The notes beneath the pieces were generated by a model. The model saw only the letters and a list, made by a program, of their open reading frames with translations, was not told the DNA's origin and made no database searches. This document shows positions 1 through 7,172 of a stretch of DNA of 13,883 nucleotides, in pieces; position 1 is the first letter of the stretch; each line of letters opens with the position of its first letter. Source of the DNA: CAZRIP01 sp964600165 (GTDB lineage: Bacteria; Elusimicrobiota; Elusimicrobia; UBA1565; UBA9628); contig CAZRIP010000104.1 of the NCBI GenBank assembly GCA_964600165.1, forward strand, positions 1-13,883, written 5' to 3'. The position numbers and the translations under genes are program-made.

Positions 1-1
1 G

Positions 2-388
2 ATCAAGGGCAAGGCCGAGCCGGCCGCGGAGCCGACTCCCGCCGCCGCCGCGGAGCCGGCGCCCGGGACCAAGCCGTCGCGGCCGACCGCGAGCGGCTAT
101 AGCCTGGACTTCGGGCGCAACACCCACCAGCTGACCCCGGACGCCGAGCGGCAACTGGCGCAGATCGCGGAGACAATGGTTTACTATCCGATGGAGACGC
201 TCAAGGTCGTCGGCTACGCTCAGCCGGATGAGGCCGACAGCGCCGGCTTGGCCGAGCGTCGCGCGAAGATGGTCGCGGGGCTTTTGACCAATAAATATCA
301 GGTCGACCCGAAGAAGATCCAGGTCTCCTCCGAGGTTTCCGACCTGCCGGGCGCGAAGGTCGCGGCGACCTTCGTGAAGAGCGAATAA
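2..388 (+). CDS. OmpA-like peptidoglycan-binding protein, C-terminal part (5' truncated)
   Basis: The reading frame is open from the window edge and gives 128 residues before TAA. Residues 1-32 of the fragment are a Pro/Ala/Glu-rich linker. Residues 33-128 look like an OmpA/MotB/Pal C-terminal domain: an initial 'YSLDFG' strand, 'LTPDAERQLAQIA' helix, 'VVGYAQ' strand, and the 'AERRAKMV' helix that matches the family's 'SERRA' motif. Such domains bind diaminopimelate in peptidoglycan in the periplasm. In E. coli OmpA the ligand is held by an Asp (in 'GYTD') and an Arg (in 'ERRA'). Here the Arg is kept, but the Asp position reads Gln (GYAQ), so binding may be altered. The gene ends 1 nt before the PilM-like gene, so it probably belongs to the filament operon and may tie the machine to the cell wall. 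The N-terminus (signal peptide, lipobox or other domain) lies outside the window. An internal ATG at 176 is not a credible start, because it would split the domain. Confidence 0.7.
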   Translation: MKGKAEPAAEPTPAAAAEPAPGTKPSRPTASGYSLDFGRNTHQLTPDAERQLAQIAETMVYYPMETLKVVGYAQPDEADSAGLAERRAKMVAGLLTNKYQVDPKKIQVSSEVSDLPGAKVAATFVKSE

Positions 389-389
389 T

Positions 390-2009
390 ATGGCGTGGGA
401 CGAATTGGTCGAGCAGCTCGCTTTCGGCAAGAAGAGCCGCCGGATCGGCAACTGCCTCGGCGTCTACTTGAGCCCGGAAGTGATCTACGTCGCCGAGACG
501 CGGGTCGAAAAGGGGAAGCTCACCGTCGAGCACTTGGTGCGCATCCCGGTGCCGATCTCCGAGGCCACCAAGGGCGGTCCGGCGACCTCCAGCCTGAACA
601 CGGACTTCCTCAACGACCACGTCAAGCTCGGCGTGCTGATGCGGCAGTCGATGGCGCAGATCAAGTGGAACTCGAAGGACGTGATGGTCACGTTGTCGCA
701 CCATCTCGGGCTTTTGCGTTACTTCGCGATGCCCGCCATCGAGCGCCGCTTTTGGAAGAGCGCCGTGCCGCTCGAGGCCAAGAAATACATCCCGATCCCT
801 TTCGACGCCCTCGCGCACGACTATCAAGTCGTGCCGTTCCCGCCCGACGCCGCCAACAAGCCGCGGCAGGGCGCTCTCGTCGCCGTCACGCAGAAGAAAA
901 ACCTCACGAACATCATCTCGCTTCTCGACGGGCTCGGCCTGAGCTTCACCGGCATCGAGGTCGCGCCGTGCTCGGTGCTGCGCGTCTGGGAGGCGCTCGA
1001 GAAGCCCGTCCAGGGAAAGACGCACTGCCAGGTCCATTTCGACGGCGGCAACATCCGGATCCTGCTCGCCGACAAGGGCTTGCCGGTCTTCTTCCGAGAG
1101 GTTTTCCTGGGCGCCGAGGCGAGCCTCGGGGACATCCGCAAGATCGACCTCGGCGGCTGCGTCACCTTCGCGCAGAAGCAGCTCGCCGTGGGGCAACTCG
1201 CCCAAGTGCGGGTCAGCGGCACGAACAATTTCTTGAAAGGCTGGCAAGAGGCGTTCGGCCAGGAGCTCGGCTCGCCCGTCGCGCTCCAGGATACCGCGGG
1301 TCAGCTCAGCATCAAGAGCGGCGATTGGGGGGGCTTCGCGGCGATCGGCGCCTCGGCGCGCTTCTTGGTGCAGTCGTCGATCACGCTCGACCTCGGCAAA
1401 GTCGGCAAGGTCAGCGACGAGGAGAAGCGCGTCGCGACGGACATCTTCATCGCGGGAGCGGTCCTGACCGCCTGGTTTTTGGTCGTCGGGCTCTTCAGGA
1501 ACATGACCTACGCGGCCAAGGCCCGGGAGCTCCAGCAATACCGGCGCGACGCCCCGCTGGAAGAGCTCTTCGCCGGGCGGAGCAAAGAGGAAGTCGACGA
1601 GATGTTCAAGACCATGAACTCCCAGCTCAAGACGACCTTCGTCCTCACGCACGAGGCCGTGAAGGTCAGCGACGTGATGAAGGAGCTAGTCGATTGCCTG
1701 CCCGACAAGGTCTGGATCACGCACATGGACCTCGAGAACCCGATGGAGGGCGGCAGTCTCGCCACCCCTCGGATCAATCTGCAAGGGCATGCGGTCGCGG
1801 CGACCATCGGCCAGGAGCAGGACCTCGCCTTGAGCTTCCGCGATCGCCTCCAGAAGTCGAAGCTCATCGGCAAGCTCTTCCCCGACATCCAGATCAACAT
1901 CACGGCCAAGCCCCTCTCGGATGATTCGCGGGCGATGGATCCCGACCAGCTGGCCCAGCGACTCGAGCAGAGGACTTCGTTCACCTTGACCGCGGCGAGC
2001 AAGCAATGA
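390..2009 (+). CDS. pilM: PilM-PilN fusion (GspL-like) inner-membrane assembly protein
   Basis: The 539-residue protein has two parts that are usually separate genes in type IV pilus loci. Residues 18-340 form an actin-like PilM domain: 'LGVYLSPEVIYVAE' at the first phosphate loop, the PilM-typical 'LEAKKYIPIPFD' near 128-139, 'HFDGGNIRILLADKG' (217-230) at the second phosphate loop, and 'GFAAIGAS' (315-322) as adenosine loop. Residues 352-371 are one membrane span. Residues 372-510 resemble PilN: an early helical stretch, then 'LVDCLPDKVWITHMDLE' (433-449) and a ferredoxin-like ending. The actin part should be cytoplasmic and the PilN part periplasmic, which is the GspL layout. PilM normally recruits the N-terminal tail of PilN, and fusion would make that contact permanent. 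The first phosphate loop lacks the usual Asp (GVYLS instead of GIDIG), so nucleotide binding is doubtful. GAAGAG at 376-381 is a weak ribosome site for ATG 390. The gene overlaps the next one by ATGA. Confidence 0.85.
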   Translation: MAWDELVEQLAFGKKSRRIGNCLGVYLSPEVIYVAETRVEKGKLTVEHLVRIPVPISEATKGGPATSSLNTDFLNDHVKLGVLMRQSMAQIKWNSKDVMVTLSHHLGLLRYFAMPAIERRFWKSAVPLEAKKYIPIPFDALAHDYQVVPFPPDAANKPRQGALVAVTQKKNLTNIISLLDGLGLSFTGIEVAPCSVLRVWEALEKPVQGKTHCQVHFDGGNIRILLADKGLPVFFREVFLGAEASLGDIRKIDLGGCVTFAQKQLAVGQLAQVRVSGTNNFLKGWQEAFGQELGSPVALQDTAGQLSIKSGDWGGFAAIGASARFLVQSSITLDLGKVGKVSDEEKRVATDIFIAGAVLTAWFLVVGLFRNMTYAAKARELQQYRRDAPLEELFAGRSKEEVDEMFKTMNSQLKTTFVLTHEAVKVSDVMKELVDCLPDKVWITHMDLENPMEGGSLATPRINLQGHAVAATIGQEQDLALSFRDRLQKSKLIGKLFPDIQINITAKPLSDDSRAMDPDQLAQRLEQRTSFTLTAASKQ

Positions 2010-2599
2010 GCGTCGATCTCCGCGCCCTCAATTTCGGCAAGATCGTCGAGGCGGTCCAGAGCGAGATCACCACCGTGTCCGCGACGGTCAAGGATAAGAC
2101 CCTCAATCGGTTCATGAGGCCGATCGTGATCAGCTGCATCTGCGCGTTCGCCTCCTATTACTTGGTCTACGCGCCGCCGCAGGCCAAATTCGCCGGCCTT
2201 CAGCGCAGGCTCGACGCCTCCAAGAAGGTCTCGGAGTACGCCGACAACTACAAGGGCATCCACGAGGAGCTGGCCGCCTCGTTCGACAAGCTTCCGCAGC
2301 CGAAGGATCGCGAGCGCTGGATCACGGACACGCTCGTCGAGGCCATGAAGGCCGACGGGTTGATCGCGGACTCGATCATCCCGCCCGACGAGAACGTCTC
2401 GCAAGGCTTCGCGGCCCAGAAAGTTTCCGTGGCGTTGACCGCGAAGTTCTCGGAGGTCTACGCGCTGGTCAGGCGCCTCGAGCGCTCGAAGCCCGTGATG
2501 CACGTCGAAGCGGTGCACATCGAGAAGGTCGAGCATCTGGAGATGAACTCGGTCAATTGCACGTTCGGCACGATCATCCCGCTGCAAAAGGCCCAATGA
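2006..2599 (+). CDS. pilO: PilO / GspM-like inner-membrane alignment protein
   Basis: The 197-residue bitopic protein has a cytoplasmic N-terminus of about 37 residues, one membrane span (38-56, 'PIVISCICAFASYYLVY'), a helical segment (about 60-95), and a periplasmic alpha/beta domain ending in 'VNCTFGTIIPL'. The segment 'KFSEVYALVRRLERS' (147-161) followed by beta strands is the ferredoxin-like fold pattern of PilO, where the corresponding stretch usually reads 'f..l..fl..le...'. PilO pairs with PilN and PilP to form the inner-membrane alignment complex that links the cytoplasmic motor to the secretin. The start ATG overlaps the stop of the PilM-PilN gene (ATGA), indicating translational coupling. 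Identification rests on position, size and topology more than on strongly conserved residues; GspM is the equivalent name if the machine is a type II secretion system. Confidence 0.78.
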   Translation: MSVDLRALNFGKIVEAVQSEITTVSATVKDKTLNRFMRPIVISCICAFASYYLVYAPPQAKFAGLQRRLDASKKVSEYADNYKGIHEELAASFDKLPQPKDRERWITDTLVEAMKADGLIADSIIPPDENVSQGFAAQKVSVALTAKFSEVYALVRRLERSKPVMHVEAVHIEKVEHLEMNSVNCTFGTIIPLQKAQ

Positions 2600-2603
2600 C
2601 GCC

Positions 2604-3359
2604 ATGAAAAGGGGTTTCGGAGGCTGGTTGATCCTCGTCGCCGCGCTCGCCGTGCCGAGCCTGCTCTTCTATAATTGGTGGGCCAAGCAGAGCGAGGCCC
2701 AGCGCGCCGAGCTTCAGAGGAAAGTCAAGAACCGCTTGCCGCCGGGCACGCCGATGTTCGGCGCGCAGCCTCCGCAGAACAAGCTCGACAACCCGCTCGA
2801 CCGCGTGCAGCCGTCGACCGCCGCGACCGCGGCCGTCGCCGGCGTGGCGCCGTCGACGGCGACGGCGGCGGTCGCGACGATTCAGCCTCCGGCCGCCGAG
2901 CCGACCGCGTCCCCATCTCCATCCCCTTCTCAAGCGCCGGCTCCGCCGGAGACCCAGCCGGCGGCGCAGGGCATCGCCGCGAGCGACGCCGCGTCGGCCT
3001 CGCCCGCTCCCGTCGCCGTCGACGTCGACACGGGCGCGACGCTGTCGCGCGATCCGACCTTGTCGCCTTACGACGTGGTCCGCATCGAGCAGAAGAAGCT
3101 CGAGGACGAGCTGCGCAAAAGCGAGCTCCATGCCGGCGCGCCGAAGCGCAAGGTCCCGCGCCACATCGAGCACCCCGTCGAGAACGACATCGATCTGCAG
3201 GGAATCGTCTCCGCCGACGACGGCGACAAGGCGATCATCAACGGCGAAATGGTGGCCGAGGGCGAGCTCGTCAAAGGCGCGAAGGTCGTCAAGATCACGT
3301 CGCAGACCGTCGTCTTCATGTATAGAGGACGCCGGTTCTCGAAGACGATCACGAAGTAG
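2604..3359 (+). CDS. pilP: PilP / GspC-like protein with homology-region domain
   Basis: The 251-residue protein has an N-terminal membrane anchor (7-24), a basic/polar stretch, a long Pro/Ala/Ser/Thr-rich linker (about 68-140), a charged helix (about 155-182), and a C-terminal beta domain at 195-248. That domain reads 'IDLQGIVSADDGDKAIING', then 'VAEGELVKGAKVVKI' and 'VVFMYRGRRFSKTI', which is the typical PilP/GspC homology-region pattern (strand-'G', 'AIING', 'G..V.G..V..I'). In these systems the domain contacts the N0 domain of the secretin and so bridges inner and outer membranes. PilP of classical pili is a lipoprotein with a lipobox Cys; this protein has no Cys and a plain membrane anchor, as in GspC. 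It starts 4 nt after the PilO stop. It is the last gene of the tightly spaced inner-membrane block; a 64-nt gap follows. Confidence 0.82.
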   Translation: MKRGFGGWLILVAALAVPSLLFYNWWAKQSEAQRAELQRKVKNRLPPGTPMFGAQPPQNKLDNPLDRVQPSTAATAAVAGVAPSTATAAVATIQPPAAEPTASPSPSPSQAPAPPETQPAAQGIAASDAASASPAPVAVDVDTGATLSRDPTLSPYDVVRIEQKKLEDELRKSELHAGAPKRKVPRHIEHPVENDIDLQGIVSADDGDKAIINGEMVAEGELVKGAKVVKITSQTVVFMYRGRRFSKTITK

Positions 3360-3423
3360 CGTCGATCCTCGGCGCCTGCAATAAATCCGCAATCATTTCA
3401 GGCTAAGTTTCTTTCGAGGCGCA

Positions 3424-5211
3424 ATGACATCAGCGAACGACAACTTGAGGCGCTTCGGGACCGGCGCGCGGCGCATGACGGCGATGACCGCGGCTCTGGC
3501 TCTCGTGCTCGACTCGGCCGCGCCGGCGTTCTCGCAAGGACGCCGGCGCGCCGAGCCCGAGGCCAACCCGCAGTTCCAGCAGCAAATGCAGGCGCCGGCG
3601 GGCCCGGGCGGCGCGCCGCTGGCCGAGCCCGGCGCGGGGGATGCTCCGGCCGCGCCGGCCGACGACTCCTCGCGCTCCGTGCAGGGCGTGCAGATCGGCG
3701 CGACGCCCGTCGTCAAGGCCGAAAAGCCGTCCGCTCCCAACGACGCGCTCGCTCAGCGCGTCACCGTGCGGGTCAAGGGCGCGCCGCTGGCGACGTTCCT
3801 CGATACGATCTCGGCGCAGGCGAAGGTCAACTTCATCATCACGGAAGGCCTCGAGACCAAGCGCGTCACGGCCTTCCTTCAGAACGTCACCGTGCGCGAG
3901 GCGCTGCAGGTCCTTCTCGAGATCAAGGGCTTGACCTACCAACAGATCGGCAAGAGCAACACCTACGTCGTGACGCCCCGCTCGAAATCCATAGAGAACC
4001 TCATTACTCGGATATACACCCTCTCGTTCGTCCCTCTGATCGCGCTCGACTCGGCATCCCAGCAGCAATCGGCGATCACGCCTCAATCGACGACGGCGGG
4101 GGGGACTTCATCCTCCGGCGGCGGCGGGCCCACGGGCGGCGGGCCCACGGGCGGCGGGCAGAGCGGCGGGCAGGGCGGTCAGGGCGGCTCGAGCGGCGGC
4201 TCGAGCGGCGGGAGCAACATCCCGATCGTTCAGGTCCTGCGCAGCATCATGTCGACGCACGGCCAGATCGGCATCGAGCCGCGCACGAACTCGCTCATCG
4301 TCACGGACATCCCGGAAGTTTTTCCGCAGGTCGAGCAGATCATCGCGGAGCTCGACAGGAAGTCGCCGCAGATCATGATCGAGGCGCAGATCGTCGAGAT
4401 CAACTCGGACCGCACCAAGAACATCGGCATCGACTGGGGAGGCGCGGACGGCTCGCTGGCGAGCTTCACGGGCGGCCAGCGCGACACCTCGTTTCCGATG
4501 CAGCTTCCGGGCGACCTGACCAAGACGCGCTTTCTAGACCCCATCCTCCCCGGCAACATCATCAGCTCGATCGGCTCGGCCACGGCCGGGAGCGCCGCCT
4601 CCGCCTCGGGCGGCACGACCGCCTCGAGCATCGTGACGCAAAGCTTCATCAAGACGAGCGTCCTCGACCTGACGCAGCTGCAGGTCGCGCTGCGCGCCTT
4701 GGTGTCGCGCTCGGAGGCTCGTTTCCTCGGCAAGCCGAAGGTCCTGACCGTCAACAACAACCCGGCCGTGATCCAGGTCTCCCGCAACCAGGCCGTCTCG
4801 GTCACGTCGTCCCAAAGCTCGGTCGGAGGCTCGGTCGGCTCGTCCGGCTTCACGGTCGAGCGCGTCCCGACGGGCCTGGTCTTGCGCGTGACGCCCCAGG
4901 TCAACAAAGACGGCTACGTCACTCTCCTGGTGCAGCCGTCGTTCACGGACACGCAGCAGTCGTCGCTGTCGAGCGGCGGCAACCCGATCTTCGACGCCGT
5001 CAGCCGCGGCACCTCGACGCTCGTGCGCGTCAAGAACGGGCAGACGCTCGTGCTGGGCGGCTTGCTGAGCTCGACGGAAACCAAGGCCGTCCGCAAGGTG
5101 CCGCTGCTCGGCTACATCCCGCTGATCGGCTGGCTCTTCACGAGCTCGAACACGGAGCGCACCAACACCGACCTCGTGATCTTCCTGACCCCCACCGTCG
5201 TGAACGACTAG
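3424..5211 (+). CDS. pilQ: Outer-membrane secretin (PilQ/GspD family)
   Basis: The 595-residue protein forms the gated outer-membrane channel through which the filament or secreted protein passes. A signal peptide spans 1-38 with an unusually long n-region before the hydrophobic core (22-36) and a likely cut after 'AFS'. A low-complexity region (40-105) is followed by a secretin/TonB N0 domain (111-185, 'VTVRVKGAPLATFLDTIS') and an N1-type domain (190-312) ending 'NSLIVTDIPEVFPQVEQII'. The N1 domain is interrupted by a Gly/Ser-rich stretch (225-264). The secretin core runs 315-592, with 'IMIEAQIVEINSD', 'GKPKVLTVNNNPA', 'VPTGLVLRVTPQV' and the C-terminal signature 'VPLLGYIPLIGWLF' then 'NTDLVIFLTPTVV'. 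A single N1-type repeat resembles PilQ more than GspD (N1-N3), but no AMIN domain is present. GAGG at 3416-3419 lies 4 nt before ATG 3424, a short spacing. I found no convincing promoter in 3360-3423. No pilotin gene is visible. Confidence 0.93.
   Translation: MTSANDNLRRFGTGARRMTAMTAALALVLDSAAPAFSQGRRRAEPEANPQFQQQMQAPAGPGGAPLAEPGAGDAPAAPADDSSRSVQGVQIGATPVVKAEKPSAPNDALAQRVTVRVKGAPLATFLDTISAQAKVNFIITEGLETKRVTAFLQNVTVREALQVLLEIKGLTYQQIGKSNTYVVTPRSKSIENLITRIYTLSFVPLIALDSASQQQSAITPQSTTAGGTSSSGGGGPTGGGPTGGGQSGGQGGQGGSSGGSSGGSNIPIVQVLRSIMSTHGQIGIEPRTNSLIVTDIPEVFPQVEQIIAELDRKSPQIMIEAQIVEINSDRTKNIGIDWGGADGSLASFTGGQRDTSFPMQLPGDLTKTRFLDPILPGNIISSIGSATAGSAASASGGTTASSIVTQSFIKTSVLDLTQLQVALRALVSRSEARFLGKPKVLTVNNNPAVIQVSRNQAVSVTSSQSSVGGSVGSSGFTVERVPTGLVLRVTPQVNKDGYVTLLVQPSFTDTQQSSLSSGGNPIFDAVSRGTSTLVRVKNGQTLVLGGLLSSTETKAVRKVPLLGYIPLIGWLFTSSNTERTNTDLVIFLTPTVVND
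4126..4209 (+). repeat. Short in-frame tandem repeats coding Gly-rich secretin linker
   Basis: Two adjacent copies of a 15-bp unit (gggcccacgggcggc) occupy 4126-4140 and 4141-4155, followed by degenerate relatives. Two adjacent copies of a 12-bp unit (ggctcgagcggc) occupy 4186-4197 and 4198-4209. Unit lengths are multiples of three, so copy-number change would keep the frame and only lengthen or shorten the flexible Gly/Ser/Pro/Thr loop inside the N1 domain of the secretin. Confidence 0.85.
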
Positions 5212-5229
5212 GCGGGCGTCAGCCCGCCT
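5210..5229 (+). terminator. Hairpin at secretin stop codon, possible terminator
   Basis: AGGCGGGC (5210-5217) pairs perfectly with GCCCGCCT (5222-5229) across the 4-nt loop GTCA. The stem begins inside the TAG stop of the secretin gene. No T-run follows directly, so it is not a textbook intrinsic terminator. A second, weaker candidate lies downstream: ACGG (5273-5276) and CCGT (5283-5286) followed by six Ts (5286-5291). Together with the promoter just after, this suggests partial insulation of the ATPase gene from the secretin transcript. Confidence 0.45.
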
Positions 5230-5300
5230 GCGTCTGAGCGGCTATGGGAAAATGCGTCAGCTCATGACGGCCACGGCTTTTACCGTTTTTTAACCAGGTA

Positions 5301-5329
5301 TTGACTTTTCGCGGCCTCCACCCCATAAT
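5301..5329 (+). promoter_or_regulatory. Sigma70-type promoter for the assembly ATPase gene
   Basis: TTGACT (5301-5306; consensus TTGACA) is followed after exactly 17 nt by CATAAT (5324-5329; consensus TATAAT), 10 of 12 consensus bases at optimal spacing. The predicted start of transcription (about 5336) is about 3 nt before the ATG at 5339, and no Shine-Dalgarno sequence lies between, so the mRNA would be close to leaderless. Confidence 0.72.
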
Positions 5330-5338
5330 TCCAATGCG

Positions 5339-7105
5339 ATGAGCACGAAAATGACGCTGGGCGACATCCTCGTCTCCAGCGGCGTCATCTCAGAGGATCA
5401 GCGCGCCAAGGGCCTCAAGACGGCGGCTCAGTCGCGCGTCCAGTTCGGAGAGGCGATCGTCAAGCTCGGCTTCGCCAATGAAGAGGCCATCGCCGTCGCC
5501 TTCTCGAAACAATTAGGCATCCCGTATGCGTCGCGCGAGAACAAGATCCTGCGCGTCGAGAAGGGCCAGAACCTCGATAAGGTCGTCAGCGAGGAGCACG
5601 CCCGGGAACATCTCGTCGTGCCGCTCTTCCTCGATGAAAAAGTCCTGGCCGTCGCGATGGCCGACCCCGACAATCTCCTGACCCTCGACAACCTCAAGCT
5701 GATGACCGGGCTCGAGATCCAGCCCTTCGTCGCCACCAAGACGCAGATCCTCAAGGTCATCGACGAGTTCTACCAGGCCGGCGGCACGAGCATGATCGAG
5801 ACGCAGATGGAAAAGTCGGCCGCCCAGGATGACGCCTTAGGCGGGGCCGACGACGTCCAAGAGGTCGACACGGGCGAGGGCCGCCTCGACCTCGACCAGG
5901 CGATCAGCGGCGCGCAGGAAGCCCAGGTCGTCTCGCTCGTCAACGCGATCTTGAAGCAGGCGATCTCGGAGCGCTGCTCGGACATCCATCTCGAGAGCTA
6001 CGACGAGCGCGTGCAGCTGCGCTTCCGCATCGACGGCGTGCTCTACGAGCGGATGGCGCCGCCCAAGAAAGCTTTCAACGCCGTCGTCTCCCGTCTCAAG
6101 ATCCTTTCCAAGCTCGACATCGCCGAGCGCCGCCTGCCGCAAGACGGGACGTTCTCGATCAAAGTGCAGAACCGTCCCATCGACCTGCGCGTCTCGATCT
6201 GCCCGACGGTCTTCGGCGAGAAGGTCGTCATGCGTATTCTCGACAAGGGCGCCGTCGAGCTCAACATCGACAAGATCGGCTTCGAGCCGCGCCAGAAGGA
6301 GGACTTCCTCACGGCGGCCCACCTGCCGCACGGCCTGATCTTCCTGACCGGGCCGACGGGGTCGGGGAAAACGACCACCCTTTACTCGGTCTTGAACACC
6401 ATCAAGACTCCCGAGCTCAACTTCATGACGATCGAGGACCCGGTCGAAATCAAGATGGAGGGGTTGAATCAGGTCCAGGTGCGCAGCAACATCGGCCTGA
6501 CTTTCGCGGCGGCGCTGCGCTCGTTCCTGCGCCAGGACCCCGACGTCATCTTGGTCGGCGAGGTCCGCGATCAAGAAACGGCCCAGACGTGCCTGCGCGC
6601 CGCCCTCACGGGCCACTTGGTGCTTTCCACATTGCATACAAACGATGCGATGTCCACGGTCGTGCGCTTGATCGATCTCGGCATCGAGCCCTTCATGCTC
6701 TCCTCGTCGCTGGCGCTGGCCGCCGCCCAGCGCCTCGTGCGCGTGCTGTGCCCGGCCTGCAAGAAGCCTTACAAGCCCGGCGGCAAGGAGCTCGAGCTCT
6801 GCCTCAAGGAGTCGCTGCTCGGCAGCGCCGCGCCGGCGCCGGAGTCGGTCGTGTTCTACCAGGCCCGCGGCTGCGACAAGTGCGCGCGCACCGGCTACGC
6901 CGGCCGCCGCGCCATCTACGAGATCTATCGCATGGTGCCGGAGATGCGCGAAGTGATCTATAAGTACGGCGGCGACGTCGCGCGCCTGCGCGAGATCGCC
7001 GAAAAGAGCGGCATGTGGAATCTGCGCGCCAGCGGCTGGCGGAAGGTCTTGCTGGGCTTGACCACCCCGGAGGAAGTCATCTCCGTCACCACTACCGAGC
7101 ATTAG
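5339..7105 (+). CDS. pilB: Filament assembly ATPase (PilB/GspE family)
   Basis: The 588-residue cytoplasmic ATPase is the motor that drives pilin addition. Residues 5-60 are a GspE/MshE N-terminal domain with two repeats of an 'LG..L...G.I' pattern. After a linker (about 145-190), the catalytic core shows Walker A 'GPTGSGKT' (338-345), the Asp box 'TIEDPVEI' (364-371), Walker B 'DPDVILVGEVRD' (400-411, with Glu408) and the His box 'GHLVLSTLHTNDA' (425-437). A zinc-binding four-Cys motif is present as CPAC (471-474) and CDKC (512-515). 'EVRDQETAQ' and 'QRLVRVLCPAC' are typical of assembly ATPases; PilT retraction ATPases lack both the zinc motif and the N-terminal domain. ATG 5339 fits the promoter just upstream; ATG 5351 (Met5) is the only near alternative. 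No ribosome site is seen for either. A 67-nt gap with its own promoter separates it from the platform gene. Confidence 0.96.
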   Translation: MSTKMTLGDILVSSGVISEDQRAKGLKTAAQSRVQFGEAIVKLGFANEEAIAVAFSKQLGIPYASRENKILRVEKGQNLDKVVSEEHAREHLVVPLFLDEKVLAVAMADPDNLLTLDNLKLMTGLEIQPFVATKTQILKVIDEFYQAGGTSMIETQMEKSAAQDDALGGADDVQEVDTGEGRLDLDQAISGAQEAQVVSLVNAILKQAISERCSDIHLESYDERVQLRFRIDGVLYERMAPPKKAFNAVVSRLKILSKLDIAERRLPQDGTFSIKVQNRPIDLRVSICPTVFGEKVVMRILDKGAVELNIDKIGFEPRQKEDFLTAAHLPHGLIFLTGPTGSGKTTTLYSVLNTIKTPELNFMTIEDPVEIKMEGLNQVQVRSNIGLTFAAALRSFLRQDPDVILVGEVRDQETAQTCLRAALTGHLVLSTLHTNDAMSTVVRLIDLGIEPFMLSSSLALAAAQRLVRVLCPACKKPYKPGGKELELCLKESLLGSAAPAPESVVFYQARGCDKCARTGYAGRRAIYEIYRMVPEMREVIYKYGGDVARLREIAEKSGMWNLRASGWRKVLLGLTTPEEVISVTTTEH

Positions 7106-7130
7106 CGCTTCTATTTCCGATAGAAGTCGC
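7105..7130 (+). terminator. Hairpin after the ATPase gene, possible terminator or RNA stabiliser
   Basis: GCG-CTTCTAT (7105-7114) pairs with ATAGAAG-CGC (7120-7130) across the loop TTCCG, with one bulged T at 7127; ten base pairs in all. It begins on the last base of the TAG stop and ends 4 nt before the next -35 box. No run of Ts follows, so strong intrinsic termination is not supported. It could slow readthrough or protect the 3' end of the upstream mRNA. Confidence 0.4.
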
Positions 7131-7134
7131 ATTG

Positions 7135-7163
7135 TTGACAAACCCTGGAACGGCTGTTAAACT
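7135..7163 (+). promoter_or_regulatory. Sigma70-type promoter for platform-pilin operon
   Basis: A perfect TTGACA (7135-7140) is followed after 17 nt by TAAACT (7158-7163; four of six consensus bases). The -10 box ends 9 nt before ATG 7173, the same distance as at the ATPase gene, and no ribosome site lies between. Predicted transcription start is about 7170. It would drive pilC, the four pilin genes and hpnK. Confidence 0.68.
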
Positions 7164-7172
7164 GATATCGCC

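Noticed and set aside
201..2605. Long open frames on the - strand (201-1652 and 1508-2605) opposite the PilM-PilN and PilO genes
   Set aside because: They are Arg/Asp/Leu-rich low-complexity translations typical of antisense frames in GC-rich DNA, and the + strand genes have clear family motifs.
2820..3020. Possible recent insertion or foreign segment in the PilP-like gene
   Set aside because: The Pro/Ala-rich linker is a common feature of GspC/PilP proteins and its base composition matches its surroundings.
3360..3423. Possible promoter before the secretin gene (AT-rich patch with AATAAA near 3380)
   Set aside because: No -35 element at proper spacing was found for any -10-like hexamer; the secretin may be read from the upstream operon.
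4126..4209. CRISPR-like or mobile repeat
   Set aside because: The units are 12-15 bp, directly adjacent, without spacers, in frame and fully explained by a Gly-rich linker.
5334..5342. Two-codon open frame (ATG CGA TGA) overlapping the ATPase start
   Set aside because: The predicted transcription start (about 5336) lies after its ATG, so it would not be on the mRNA; likely chance.
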